Assembly: GCF_001412105.1 (NCBI RefSeq)
Contig: NZ_LKST01000004.1
Location: forward strand, 328,290-392,289
From: Corynebacterium oculi
GTDB taxonomy: Bacteria; Actinomycetota; Actinomycetes; Mycobacteriales; Mycobacteriaceae
Direction of reading: 5' to 3'
DNA length: 64,000 nt
This document shows, in pieces, positions 8,551 to 18,916 of this stretch (position 1 is the first letter of the stretch; every line of letters begins with the position of its first letter). The notes under the pieces were generated by a model. The model was not told where the DNA came from, made no database searches, and saw only the letters and a list, made by a program, of their open reading frames with translations. Both the position numbers and the translations under genes were made by a program.

Positions 8551-9015
8551 ATGAGCATCACCGTCAATGACCGCACTCTTCTCCTGCCCCCAAGGAGCAG
8601 CGCTCTGCCGCCAAGTACATCACTGCATTGGGCGGAGACGCCTCCGATCTTCAAACCCCCGAGGGCAAAAGCCTCCCCCCCGGAAATCAATAACGCGATT
8701 GTTCAGGTACTCCACGCCATCAAGGAAGGTCTCCCCATCTCCATCTCCACCCTCCCCAAAGAGGTGACCACCACCACCGCCGCATCCATGCTCGGCATCA
8801 CCCGCCCCACGTTAATGCTCGGCATCACCCGCCCCACGTTAATGAAGCACGTCCGCAACGGCAGGATTCCCGCCCACATGGTGGGTAGTCACCACAGGCT
8901 CCTCTCCAGCGATGTCTTGACTTTCCGGGAAGAACTCAAGGAAGAAAAGCGCCAGGCTGTATTCAGCCTCATGGATCTGGAAAACGAGTTAGGGGAACAG
9001 GAACAACGAGACTGA
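8551..9015 (+). CDS. Excisionase/MerR-like helix-turn-helix antitoxin with internal tandem duplication
   Basis: Product of 154 residues. An N-terminal part of low similarity is followed by an antitoxin-type DNA-binding domain: STLPKEVTTTTAASMLGITRP, then GRIPAHMVGSHHRLLSSDV and a charged C-terminal helix. Proteins of this kind precede PIN-domain toxins in actinobacteria, and PIN remains follow here at 9079. The start at 8551 is chosen for AAGGAAG 8-9 bases upstream and because an earlier frame start would read through the perfect palindrome. The odd feature is an exact 27-bp tandem duplication (8788-8814 and 8815-8841) that repeats MLGITRPTL inside the helix-turn-helix; this probably disrupts the DNA-binding fold. 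Confidence 0.7.
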   Translation: MSITVNDRTLLLPPRSSALPPSTSLHWAETPPIFKPPRAKASPPEINNAIVQVLHAIKEGLPISISTLPKEVTTTTAASMLGITRPTLMLGITRPTLMKHVRNGRIPAHMVGSHHRLLSSDVLTFREELKEEKRQAVFSLMDLENELGEQEQRD

Positions 9016-9078
9016 AGAATCTGCTTACCCAAAAGACATTGCCAGAATGACCTGGCGACTGCCCTGCGTACTTGTTCC

Positions 9079-9430
9079 GTACTCCCCGACGCGAACATCT
9101 GGGTTTCTGCCACCCTCCACAGCTGGCTCCGCCCTCATCGCCGCCGAGACCACAGGTTCATGGTCCTTTTACTGAACAGAGGACATCATAGCGGAGGCGG
9201 CCAAGAGGAGAGGGAGGCGGTTTCTCCCACGATACAAACGTGGCCTACCCCGATACGTTGATGCCCACGTCCATTCCACTGCCGTACATGCCGATATCGG
9301 AATGATCGTCACGGAAAGCATCAAGGATTTTGCGGGGCTCTACGAGAATCCAGACGATCACCCCTACGATCTGCTCAGGGCCGACGAGTGGCTCATGCTC
9401 GCCGCAAAATCCGCCCAAAAGCCCCCTCAG
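9079..9430 (+). pseudogene. Remnant of a PIN-domain (VapC-like) toxin
   Basis: Read in two frames, this stretch shows a PIN-domain start (LPDANIWVSATLHSWL, frame 1 from 9079) and, after a shift near 9130, LIAAETTGSWSFY, an in-frame TGA at 9173, TEDIIAEAAKRRG, and the C-terminal half with VDAHVHSTAVHADIGMIVTE and LLRADEWLMLAAKSA. These match the N-terminal Asp, middle acidic and VTEN/KDF-like parts of PIN RNases. The order antitoxin-then-PIN is typical of a toxin-antitoxin pair. At least one frameshift and one nonsense codon make it non-functional. Confidence 0.65.
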
Positions 9431-9448
9431 ATGTGCAAAGGTATGCTC

Positions 9449-10183
9449 ATGGATCAACGTGACACTATTATCAATGCTCTGGGGACAGCGCGCCTCCGCC
9501 CGTACCTGGCAGAAACAGGTGGGAACAAGAAACATGCGCTGAGGCTCTATCGCTGGAGCATTGAGCTATCTTCAGCAGTCCACGAGTCTTGAGCCTCACC
9601 GAAGTCATACTCCGCAATGCAATTGACGGCACACTCCAGCAATGGAATAACGCCCAAATTGGCCAAGAACAAAGCTGGCTATTAGAAGCTCCCGCAGCGC
9701 CGCTCCGCTCACTCACTTCAAGAAAGAGAGAGGAAGCACTACGCAGCGCGCGGAAAGCCGCAGAGATACGCAACGCCGACCACCCCCGCTATGGCGAGCA
9801 CATTACCCATGATGACGTTCTTGCCCACACCATGTTTGGCATGTGGAGGGATCTCTTGCCAAACCACGTCCCCAGAAGCCAATCCCATGAGGGGAAACAA
9901 TAGAAACCGGGCAAGGCTGTGGGACGAAGCGATCCATCAAGCCTTCCCCCATGCACAGGATCCTGACGGAGCGCTTACATTTTGGAGAGTCCTCCACCTA
10001 CACGCATTAAGGAATCGCGTGTCGCATATGGATAGCTTGCTCAACACCAACATCCTTGATCACATGAACAAAGCTTTTGATCTTGCAGGAAGCATTAATC
10101 CGCAGCTGCGGGAATGGCTTAGTGGCACAAGCACGGTAAGAAGCCTCCTACGCAAACGCCCAGAACCAGGAAAAGCCCGCTAG
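9449..10183 (+). pseudogene. Abi-family (AbiD/F-like) protein gene broken by two frameshifts
   Basis: Three consecutive frames together give one Abi_2-type protein: MDQRDTIINALGTARLRPYL with ALRLYRWSIELSSAVHES (to 9592), then LSLTEVILRNAIDGTLQQWN through DVLAHTMFGMWRDLLP (9589-9903), then ARLWDEAIHQAFPH and LHALRNRVSHMDSLL (to 10183). The RNRVSH-like motif is the HEPN-type signature seen in Abi proteins, which are RNases linked to phage abortive infection. Shifts fall near 9589 and 9890. The putative start at 9449 has AAAGG 7 bases upstream. Either a decaying defence gene or, less likely, two sequencing errors. Confidence 0.68.
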
Positions 10184-10316
10184 TGCATTCGTCTAGCGGA
10201 CCTTCCCAATCTCATGGCAAGGGACCTTGTCCTTACCTTCTCTGCCCGAGACAATAGGACTCCCCACCACGATTCGTCAAATTGAATCCGGAGAGCCCTG
10301 CTCAGACTCCACCCCC

Positions 10317-11660
<1,344 letters not shown>

Positions 11661-11730
11661 CTACGATAATCACCAACTATCCCTCATGGCACACCCCATG
11701 CACCGCAAATACGCTGAGGAGAACGCCACC

Positions 11731-13362
11731 GTGCAGCAACGCCGACACCTGATCGCGCCCCGACGCACCTCCACCCTCGCGGTGATCCTGAGCACCTCGC
11801 TCGTGGTCACCGCCGCGCTCGACATCGGCACCGGCATCATTCCCACGGATGTCACCGGCACCGCCCCCGTGGCCGCCACCCAATCCACCGCATCCTTCGC
11901 GGAGGGCACCAACGTGGTGGTCAATGACCCCGCCATCGCCACCCAGGGCGAGGGAGAAGCCGCCCGCACCGTCAAGGAGTTCAGCCGCGAGGAACCATTC
12001 TCCATGTTCGCGCTCACCTGGAACGGCCAACGCGACATCGCCGCCTTCGTCCGTGCCCAGGCCGCCGACGGCTCCTGGGGCCCCTGGTACGACGCCGAAC
12101 CCCTCGACGAAACTTCCCCCACCGGCACCACCGGCACCGAACTGATCTACGTGGAACCCACCACCCGCGTGCAGGTATCCGTGGCGGGCGTGGACATGGT
12201 GGGAGCACCGGCGGAGGAAACTCCGGCGCCCGCGCCCGTTGAGGCCGCCCCGGCCGAGGTTGCCCCTGTGGAAACCCCGGCCACCGGGACGTCGGAAAGC
12301 ACCGCCCCGGAACCCACCGGCGCGCCGCTGCCCACCAACTACGGCGATATCAAGCCCGTGGCCGAGGTGGCCGACGCCGCCGACCTCCAGGCCGTGTTCA
12401 TCGACGGCAACGCCCAGGACGGCGGGATCGCGCTGGCGGCCGAATCCGAGAGCTACGGCATGCCCGAGGTGGTCTCCCGCGCGGGTTGGAGTGCCGACGA
12501 ATCCATCCGCTGCCAAGACGCAACCGTGGACGACCAGGTCTCCGCCCTGACTATCCACCACACCGCCGGCTCCAACAACTACACCCAGGCCCAGGCCCCC
12601 GGCGTGGTACGCGGCATCTACCAGTACCACGCCCAAACCCTCGGCTGGTGCGACATCGGATACAACGCCCTGGTGGATAAGTACGGCACCATCTACGAGG
12701 GCCGCTACGGCGGACTCAACAAGGCCGTGCAGGGCGCCCACGCAGGCGGCTTCAACCAGAACACCTGGGGCATTTCCATGATAGGCAACTACGAGTCCGT
12801 CACCCCGCCCCAGGAAACCCTCGACGCCGTGGGCCGCCTGGCCGGGTGGCGCGCCGCCCTCGCCGGATTCGACCCCACGGGGGAGGACATCCACTACTCC
12901 GAGGGCACCTCCTTTACCAAGTACGCCTACGGCACCGAGGTCACCCTGCCCAACATCTTCGCGCACCGCGACGTGGGCCTGACCACCTGCCCCGGCGATG
13001 CCGGCTACGCCCAGATGGACACCATCCGGGCCATCGCCAAGGAAACCTACGATTCCCTGGTGGACGAGCTGAGCGGGACGGAGACGTCGGAGGCTGAGAC
13101 TTCGGAAGTGGAGACGACGAGCGCGGTGCCCTCCGAGACTACGACCGCGACCTCTGCCCCCGTGTTCTCGGGGCAGGTAGGTGCGGGTACGGATGCAGTT
13201 GGCTCCCCTGAAACCGCCGCTCCTACCGCTGGAGTGGTTGCCTCGGAGCCCACTGCCGCTACCTCTGCTCCCTCCGCTCCCAGCGAGGAACCCGGTGTGG
13301 GTGCAGGTGTTGGAGCCGGGGCGACCCCGGCGGAATACCAGGGGGCTACTGCAACGCAGTAG
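11731..13362 (+). CDS. Secreted N-acetylmuramoyl-L-alanine amidase, PGRP type
   Basis: Exported zinc amidase that cleaves the bond between muramic acid and the stem peptide. I prefer the GTG at 11731 because GAGGAG lies 9 bases before it; an ATG at 11686 is in frame. A signal sequence (about residues 1-31) is followed by a wall-binding-type N-terminal region, a Pro/Ala-rich linker (about 170-205), and the PGRP domain (about 245-440) with zinc ligands in LTIHHTAGS, FAHRDVG and TTCPGD and the Tyr in DIGYNALVD. The C-terminal 100 residues are Ser/Thr/Glu-rich and low-complexity. It lies beside glf as Rv3811 does in M. tuberculosis. Divergent from glf. Confidence 0.9.
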   Translation: MQQRRHLIAPRRTSTLAVILSTSLVVTAALDIGTGIIPTDVTGTAPVAATQSTASFAEGTNVVVNDPAIATQGEGEAARTVKEFSREEPFSMFALTWNGQRDIAAFVRAQAADGSWGPWYDAEPLDETSPTGTTGTELIYVEPTTRVQVSVAGVDMVGAPAEETPAPAPVEAAPAEVAPVETPATGTSESTAPEPTGAPLPTNYGDIKPVAEVADAADLQAVFIDGNAQDGGIALAAESESYGMPEVVSRAGWSADESIRCQDATVDDQVSALTIHHTAGSNNYTQAQAPGVVRGIYQYHAQTLGWCDIGYNALVDKYGTIYEGRYGGLNKAVQGAHAGGFNQNTWGISMIGNYESVTPPQETLDAVGRLAGWRAALAGFDPTGEDIHYSEGTSFTKYAYGTEVTLPNIFAHRDVGLTTCPGDAGYAQMDTIRAIAKETYDSLVDELSGTETSEAETSEVETTSAVPSETTTATSAPVFSGQVGAGTDAVGSPETAAPTAGVVASEPTAATSAPSAPSEEPGVGAGVGAGATPAEYQGATATQ

Positions 13363-13374
13363 ATTCCCACCAGC

Positions 13375-13566
13375 CACACAGTGGTGGAGAAAAGTTCGAG
13401 TATCACTTACCCAGGTGTGCTCGCGGTGAGATCAATTCCGTCGGTTACCCCACTGCTATTTTCATCCCTTGGTTCCTTCTGTTCACCCCATGCGTCACAC
13501 AGTGGCAGGGATAGATTCTTTCCTTTCGCTTGGTTGGCGGTGAGAACCCCACCAGTCACACAGTGG
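13375..13566. repeat. Three copies of CACACAGTGG in an intergenic stretch
   Basis: CACACAGTGG occurs at 13375-13384, 13496-13505 and 13557-13566, spaced 121 and 61 bases, that is, multiples of about 60.5. Copies 1 and 3 share more context (CCACCAG before, G-rich then AAAA after), and the word GCGGTGAGA also recurs near 13428 and 13536. The stretch lies between the amidase and the ABC transporter genes, which converge on it. No coding sequence or CRISPR-like spacing is evident. Confidence 0.6.
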
Positions 13567-13615
13567 CGAGGAAAAATCACAATGCCAGGCCACCGCACTC
13601 TCACCTGAGTACGTA

Positions 13616-14263
13616 TCAAGCCACCCCATAATCCGCCAGGTTCACCACCCGATCCGCCCGGCGCGCGATGGTCTCGTCGTGCGTGACCACCAGCATTCCC
13701 TTGCCCTGCTCGTGCACCAGGGAGAAGAGCTGATCGGCCACCTCGTCGCGGGTGAGGGTGTCCAACGCCCCGGTGAGCTCGTCCGCGAGGATCAGGGATG
13801 GGTCGGTCACCAGGGCACGGGCAATGGCGGTGCGTTGCCGTTCCCCGCCGGAGAGGTCCCTGGCCAGGGTGTTCGGCGGTACGCCCAAGAGACCCAAGAG
13901 GTCTCCGGCGCGATCTCCCCCGTCACCAGAGCGATCCATCATCATCTGCGCCACCGCCACGTTGTCCCGCGCCGAGAGTTCAGGGAGCAGCTCCCCGTCC
14001 TGGAAGATCACGCCGATGTTCTCGCGTCGCACGGCGGCGGCCCGGGTGCGGGGCACGCCGTTCATGCGTTTCCCCATCACCTCAATCTCCCCCACCGGGG
14101 CGGGCGCCAGGCCCAACACCTGGTTGAGCAGCGTGGACTTGCCCACGCCCGAGGGCCCCACCACGGCCAGCGCCTCACCGGCCCGGACTTCCACGTCCAA
14201 CCCCGTGAAAAGGGTGCGCCCGGGGACGTCGGCACGCAGCCCTGCGATTCTTAGGACACCCAT
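13616..14263 (-). CDS. ABC transporter ATP-binding protein (MacB/LolD-like)
   Basis: 215-residue ATPase starting at the ATG at 14263 (MGVLRIAGL). It has Walker [11 protein letters not shown]-loop in [11 protein letters not shown], signature LSGGERQR, Walker [13 protein letters not shown] and the switch His in VVTHDE. The start overlaps the end of the permease gene by 13 bases. With the two permeases upstream it forms an FtsX-type export or mechanotransmission system; such sets serve in lipoprotein, peptide or antibiotic handling. Substrate unknown. Confidence 0.88.
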   Translation of the reverse strand: MGVLRIAGLRADVPGRTLFTGLDVEVRAGEALAVVGPSGVGKSTLLNQVLGLAPAPVGEIEVMGKRMNGVPRTRAAAVRRENIGVIFQDGELLPELSARDNVAVAQMMMDRSGDGGDRAGDLLGLLGVPPNTLARDLSGGERQRTAIARALVTDPSLILADELTGALDTLTRDEVADQLFSLVHEQGKGMLVVTHDETIARRADRVVNLADYGVA

Positions 14264-15213
14264 GTTCCCACCTTCCACTCGGTCATCATCATTCGCGCGC
14301 GGAAGAAGGACACGGCGGTGGCCACCGCCAGCCCCAATCCCACCGCCGCCGCGCACAGCAGGAGGAAGGGCAGAGCATAGGACGCGGAGGAACCAAAGGA
14401 AAGCGCCAGGGCGGAGGAGAGCATGAGCGCCATGCCGCCACCCACCGCAAAGCCCAGGAACACCGGCACGCTCAGGCGCACCAACGCCACTCCCCGGAGC
14501 ACGCGCCCGGAATCCGAGAGCACCACCAGCGGCCCCATGCGCCGCATGGTGGCGGAGACGTCCGCCAGAAGAACGATGAAAATGCCGCAGAGCATGATCG
14601 CCAGGGCCGCAAGGGAGAAGTACCCCACCCAGGCTGCCTGTCGCGCGCCCATGCTCGCGCCGTAATAATCCGAGGTGGCGGGGCTCCAGGTACGCCACAT
14701 GGGCACGGTGTTTCCGGCCACGGTTTCCTTGATTCCTCGGAGGTCGGCGGACTGCCCCTCCGGGTATATCACGGAGATCACCACCTCGCCCAGATCTTGT
14801 TCAAACCCACCCGCCAGTATCGCGTCGAGCGGCACTCGCTGCGCCTCCCGTCCCCCGAAGAGGTAGCGGCGGTATGCGTCGCCTACCGGGGCGTCGTCAC
14901 GCCCAAACGGTGCGTAGCGTGGCACGCAGCCCTCCTCCCCGCAGACGGTCTGGGTGAGCACGATGGTGGCACCGGGGGCCTGCCGGGAAAGTTCCGGGAG
15001 CAGCGCCTCCGAGCCTGAGTAGAAGCCCATCTGGGGAGAGATCTCCACCACGGAATCCCGGAACTCCTCGTGCGCGGCCCGCGCCTCGCGGGAACCCTCC
15101 GCCCAGGAGACCAGGAAGCCCTGCACCTGCGTGCCCACGAGCAGGCAGGCCGCCACGCTCACGCCCAGCACCGCCACCGGGCGGATACCATGCATGATGC
15201 CCGCAGCCCCCAC
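14251..15213 (-). CDS. FtsX-like ABC permease, second subunit
   Basis: 320-residue membrane protein: one N-terminal transmembrane segment (about 12-30), an extracytoplasmic domain of about 140 residues with three Cys including CGEEGC, then three C-terminal transmembrane segments (about 195-215, 240-275, 280-305). This layout is that of a half FtsX/MacB permease. It starts one base inside the stop codon of the preceding permease gene (TGATG) and overlaps the ATPase gene, so the three are one operon. Confidence 0.75.
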   Translation of the reverse strand: MGAAGIMHGIRPVAVLGVSVAACLLVGTQVQGFLVSWAEGSREARAAHEEFRDSVVEISPQMGFYSGSEALLPELSRQAPGATIVLTQTVCGEEGCVPRYAPFGRDDAPVGDAYRRYLFGGREAQRVPLDAILAGGFEQDLGEVVISVIYPEGQSADLRGIKETVAGNTVPMWRTWSPATSDYYGASMGARQAAWVGYFSLAALAIMLCGIFIVLLADVSATMRRMGPLVVLSDSGRVLRGVALVRLSVPVFLGFAVGGGMALMLSSALALSFGSSASYALPFLLLCAAAVGLGLAVATAVSFFRARMMMTEWKVGTWVS

Positions 15214-16409
15214 TATCGACGCCGGGCTACGCCGACGCTCCCCCGCTTCCGCACCGCAGCAGAAACCCGCAGCATGAGGTATCCCACCAGGTCAAAGAGG
15301 GTAAATACCACCACCAAGAGCGCAACAAGGTAGACGAAGAAGAGCAGTTGCGAGCTCGTGCGCTGCACCGCCACCAGCACGCCGACGGCCGCCGGGGCCG
15401 CCAGGAAGCACGCCAGAGCGCGGCGGGGGCTAAACTCCCGTTCCCGGGCGCGCGGCCGATTGGCCGCGAGGTTCTTGGGTACCACCAGGGAGGAACGGAG
15501 GTAATAGATAAGGAATACCAACCAGGAGCACAGCATGGCCCCCAGGATCACCGGAAGCCCCGCGCGAATATCCTCGCTCCATACGCCGTTGCCCATGCCG
15601 GGCAGGCGCAGGCCGTACGTTCCCGCGAAGGCCATCGCCGCCATGGGCAGCGCTATCGCCCCCAACAAAGGCCACCACACCTGCGCCGCCATCCACCGCA
15701 GGCGCTCCCGCCAGGAATATCCCAAGGTAAAGCGCAACATGTTCTGCCGCTGCCTCCCTTCACGTCCCTGCGCCACGGCGATGATTCCCAGGATCGCGGC
15801 AGCCACCCCCACCGTCAGGGCATACGCGGCGGCAGCCAGGGGGAAGGGTACCGTCTCTATGACCTCACCCGTCCCCATGCCCACAGCGCCGTAGCCCGTG
15901 CTAGCGGTCATGAAGCTTTCCCGGATTTCCTCCGGCATGGTGCGGGGAACCACATAGGCCAGGGCCTCGTTCTCGGTAGCTAAACCTTCCCTCCCGATGG
16001 TGCCCACCACCTGGCCATACCTGGAATCCAATCCCTCCCCGGGCTCCATCTCCTGCAAGGCCGGAGAGAGCACCGCCTCACCCGGGTCGGGCCACTGCGT
16101 CACGCCGGGAGGGAGAGGAGCGTTCTCCGCCAGGGGCCACAGATATATCAAGGTGGCGTCCAACGGGGTATCCACCATCGAGTCATGCACCTCGCGGTAC
16201 AGGAAGGCGGCTTCCTCCCCCTCGGCGGCCACAACGGGAGTGCGGGCGGTGTCGCGCCCCTCTATGCCGGAGTAGGCGGTGGGCATCGTCCCCAGCCCGG
16301 CGCTAGCAAGCCCGAGGATCAAAACAGCGAGGAAAAGCGACACCGAGGCAAAGCGGGGCGGGCGCGCCAGGTAGCCTAGCCCGCTCACCCCGGAGGAAGA
16401 GCGTCTCAT
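15213..16409 (-). CDS. FtsX-like ABC permease, first subunit
   Basis: 398-residue membrane protein starting at the ATG at 16409 (MRRSSSGVSG), which has GGGGG five bases upstream. Two further in-frame ATGs upstream (to 16436) arise from a 15-bp tandem repeat (16411-16425 and 16426-16440), so the start is not certain. One transmembrane segment near residues 25-45, a large outer domain, then segments around 200-225, 250-275, 290-310 and two more at 330-375. Partner of the downstream permease; the two probably form a heterodimer with the ATPase. Confidence 0.75.
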   Translation of the reverse strand: MRRSSSGVSGLGYLARPPRFASVSLFLAVLILGLASAGLGTMPTAYSGIEGRDTARTPVVAAEGEEAAFLYREVHDSMVDTPLDATLIYLWPLAENAPLPPGVTQWPDPGEAVLSPALQEMEPGEGLDSRYGQVVGTIGREGLATENEALAYVVPRTMPEEIRESFMTASTGYGAVGMGTGEVIETVPFPLAAAAYALTVGVAAAILGIIAVAQGREGRQRQNMLRFTLGYSWRERLRWMAAQVWWPLLGAIALPMAAMAFAGTYGLRLPGMGNGVWSEDIRAGLPVILGAMLCSWLVFLIYYLRSSLVVPKNLAANRPRAREREFSPRRALACFLAAPAAVGVLVAVQRTSSQLLFFVYLVALLVVVFTLFDLVGYLMLRVSAAVRKRGSVGVARRR

Positions 16410-16528
16410 GAGAACCCCCATCGTCAGAACCCCCATCGTCTGCCGCCAAAAAAGGGCGGCACATGTGAGATGAATTACCTACACAAAAGGTACGGCACAG
16501 AAAAATCTAAGGCAACCCTCACTTACCC

Positions 16529-17362
16529 CTAAAACCAGCCCTCCAACACCTGCGCCACCCCACACTCATCATTGGTGTCCGTCACCAGATCCGCCGCCTC
16601 CTTCACCACCGGGGCCGCGTTCCCCATCGCCACACCCACCCCAGCCCAGCGCAGCATCTCAATGTCGTTGGGCATGTCCCCAAAACACACCACGCGCTCC
16701 CGCTCCACCCCGTACCTGCGCGCCAAATCCTCCACCGCGAGCCGCTTAGTCACCCCCGGGGCCGCCACCTCCAGCATGCCCTCCGACATGGAATACGTCA
16801 GGTGCGCCACCCGCGGATCAAGGGCCGGGGCGATCGCCTCATACATCTGCGCCGAGGTCATGTACTCATTGCGCAGCAGCAACTTCACGGCGGGCTCCGC
16901 CAGCACCTCCGCCTCCTCACACACGGAAAATCCCTGCGCCTCCCAGGTGTGTACGTACTGCGGGCTAACCACAAAAAGTTCCCCCTCCGGGTCAAAGGCA
17001 GAAGTGCCACACCGTTCCACGGCCACGCTCATCTGCACTCCCCGCTCCCCCAGCGCCGCGCGTGCCCGAGCCACCACATCCCGCATTGTGTCCGGGGCTA
17101 GCTCATGCGCCCGCAGGATCGTATCCGTGACGGGATCATAGAGCACCGCCCCGTTCGCCGTGGCACACACCGGGCGCACCGGCAGTTGCTCCAACACCGG
17201 AAAAATCCAGCGGTGCGGCCTCCCCGTAGCCAGCGCCACCGCGCATTGCTTATCGACGGCCCTCCCCAGCACCGCTCGCAGCCGTTCCGGCACCCGCTCC
17301 GCAGAGGTGATAAGGGTTCCATCAATATCGCTAACGATGAGCTGGGGAGGCGGGGTAGTCAC
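16529..17362 (-). CDS. HAD hydrolase, Cof/YbiV type
   Basis: 277-residue soluble phosphatase of the haloacid dehalogenase superfamily. Motif I is SDIDGTLIT (nucleophile Asp near residue 11), motif II LATGRPH, the conserved Lys in AVEDLARRYG context, and motif IV CFGDMPNDIEML. A type IIB cap lies between about 85 and 200. Members dephosphorylate sugar phosphates, nucleotides or cofactors, and the substrate cannot be read from sequence. The 3' end of the MHS transporter remnant overlaps its first 32 bases. It marks the return to the high-GC chromosomal style left of the island. Confidence 0.88.
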   Translation of the reverse strand: MTTPPPQLIVSDIDGTLITSAERVPERLRAVLGRAVDKQCAVALATGRPHRWIFPVLEQLPVRPVCATANGAVLYDPVTDTILRAHELAPDTMRDVVARARAALGERGVQMSVAVERCGTSAFDPEGELFVVSPQYVHTWEAQGFSVCEEAEVLAEPAVKLLLRNEYMTSAQMYEAIAPALDPRVAHLTYSMSEGMLEVAAPGVTKRLAVEDLARRYGVERERVVCFGDMPNDIEMLRWAGVGVAMGNAAPVVKEAADLVTDTNDECGVAQVLEGWF

Positions 17363-18622
17363 GGGGTTGATTGTAGCGGGGCCTCAGCATCGGTCCCGAA
17401 CAATCGCTCCGCGATGGCAGTAGCACAAAGACACAGGACAAAACATACACAGAGAAAACGGCATAATGATCTTCCAATGCGTGACGAATCATCGGTGCCG
17501 TTCCACCCAAGCCCGCCACCGCTACAGAATATGGAACTCCGTTACCAATACCTTTCGACGAACCCGCCATAACCCGCACCACGGCCACAGGTATTGCCGA
17601 ACAGACAAGGGAAAGTGGGACTATAGACAAGAAAATTGCAACAAGATAAAAAATATTAGACGGATGCAGTCCAGGAAAATTTAGTAGCAGCATTACCGGA
17701 CTAAACACACAGAGAACGATCAGGAAATTTCTATATCTACGCAAATGATTTTCACCATCCCAGCGAAGCCCTGCCACAAAAACCAATATCGAGAATATTA
17801 GCGTTTGCAAAAACGATAGAATAAACATTTTACGCTCTGAGATTCCAAAGTACTCCACCCCAGCAACGACCGCAGTAGATACCCACAAATTATAACAAAC
17901 CACAGTTCCCGATGACATGAAAAATATTAAAGAAAACTTAACAAAACTTAACCCGCCCGAAACTTTCCCCTCCACCAATAGTGCTGATCTACCTGCAATA
18001 TCATCCATACGGCATAAGAAAATAAGTATCACCAACCCCGCAACGGCCCCCAACACAAGCGGAATTCGCCACCCCCACACATACATCCTATCATCTTCCA
18101 ACAAAAGATCAGATAGTAATATCACCAACAAGGACACACATTTTCCCACAGCCGCCATGGAATAAACAAGCGAAGAAGAAACTCCCCCTCCCCTCCGTAC
18201 AGTCAAGTCAAAGCTCGCAACATTGACCGCGGCGCTTACTCCACCATGCGCAAAACCCAACAAAAGACGGCACAGCAGCATCAGATAAAATGCCAACCAT
18301 CCCTGCCCTAAATCTGAGGGAACTGCCGCCATAAACGATATCAACAAAACGGCCAACAACATCCCCAGTTTCATGGCATGAAGATAACCCCGAATATCCG
18401 ACATATTACCAAAGAAATACCCACCCACCGGACGTGACAAAATCCCACCGCAAAGATTAATAACCCCATCCCCGCAGAATTTTCCATCTCCCCCCATAAG
18501 CCTTCCGGCAAGTACGGAAGTAAAGCAAGGTAAGTCACCCACTCATAGCCCTCCACACCCGACACCAATCCAAGAGCCAATGAGCGCTGACGCAACCTCG
18601 ACGAATCATCATGCCTGCACAT
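17331..18622 (-). pseudogene. MFS transporter of the metabolite:H+ symporter type, frameshifted
   Basis: Two overlapping frames make one transporter: an N-terminal part with RSLALGLVSGVEGYEWVTYL and SAGMGLLIFAVGF, then, after a shift at the T4 run at 18439-18442, LSRPVGGYFFGNMSDIRGY and about ten more membrane segments. The G-x-EW-x-Y and RP-GG--FG--SD-GR-like motifs are those of the MHS (proline/betaine/citrate symporter) group. Restoring one T gives a continuous frame, so the lesion is a single-base deletion. The region is much AT-richer than its neighbours. It is divergent from the AfsA operon and may have been its importer or exporter. Confidence 0.72.
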
Positions 18623-18861
18623 GCCAGAAATAGAACCACAGACCCACAGCCAAAGTATGAAATATACCACTGGAAAGATTGGATCATCCATCTGACCTGC
18701 ACGTTTTCTTGAGCATGCATGAACACAGCCGCTTCATCCGCGCTACTTCAACTTGCACAGCGCCAAGATTCCCCTCATCATGTGGGCATTGGACTGAGAG
18801 TCGCTCCGTAGACCCCTTGCCAACAAGCCCAAGCCTCATCCGATTGCACCAAATGAAAATC

Positions 18862-18878
18862 GTGCCATGTAACGGCAC
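18862..18878. promoter_or_regulatory. Inverted repeat upstream of the AfsA-like gene
   Basis: GTGCC (18862-18866) and GGCAC (18874-18878) form a short inverted repeat around 7 bases, 38 bases before the AfsA-like start codon and in the divergent intergenic region with the transporter remnant. It is short enough to occur by chance; offered only as a candidate operator. Confidence 0.25.
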
Positions 18879-18916
18879 CGATTCTATGCAAACCAGAGGC
18901 ACATCAAGGGGTCACC

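Noticed and set aside
13375..13566. CRISPR array from the repeated CACACAGTGG
   Set aside because: Repeat core is only 10 bases, spacing is uneven (121 and 61), flanks differ, and no cas gene is in the window.
16411..16440. 15-bp tandem repeat as regulatory element
   Set aside because: It only multiplies in-frame ATG codons before the permease start; best explained as a local slippage duplication.
16529..17362. HAD gene as part of the AfsA pathway
   Set aside because: It is on the other strand, of the Cof type and of high GC like the chromosome; the operon has its own phosphatase at 19933.
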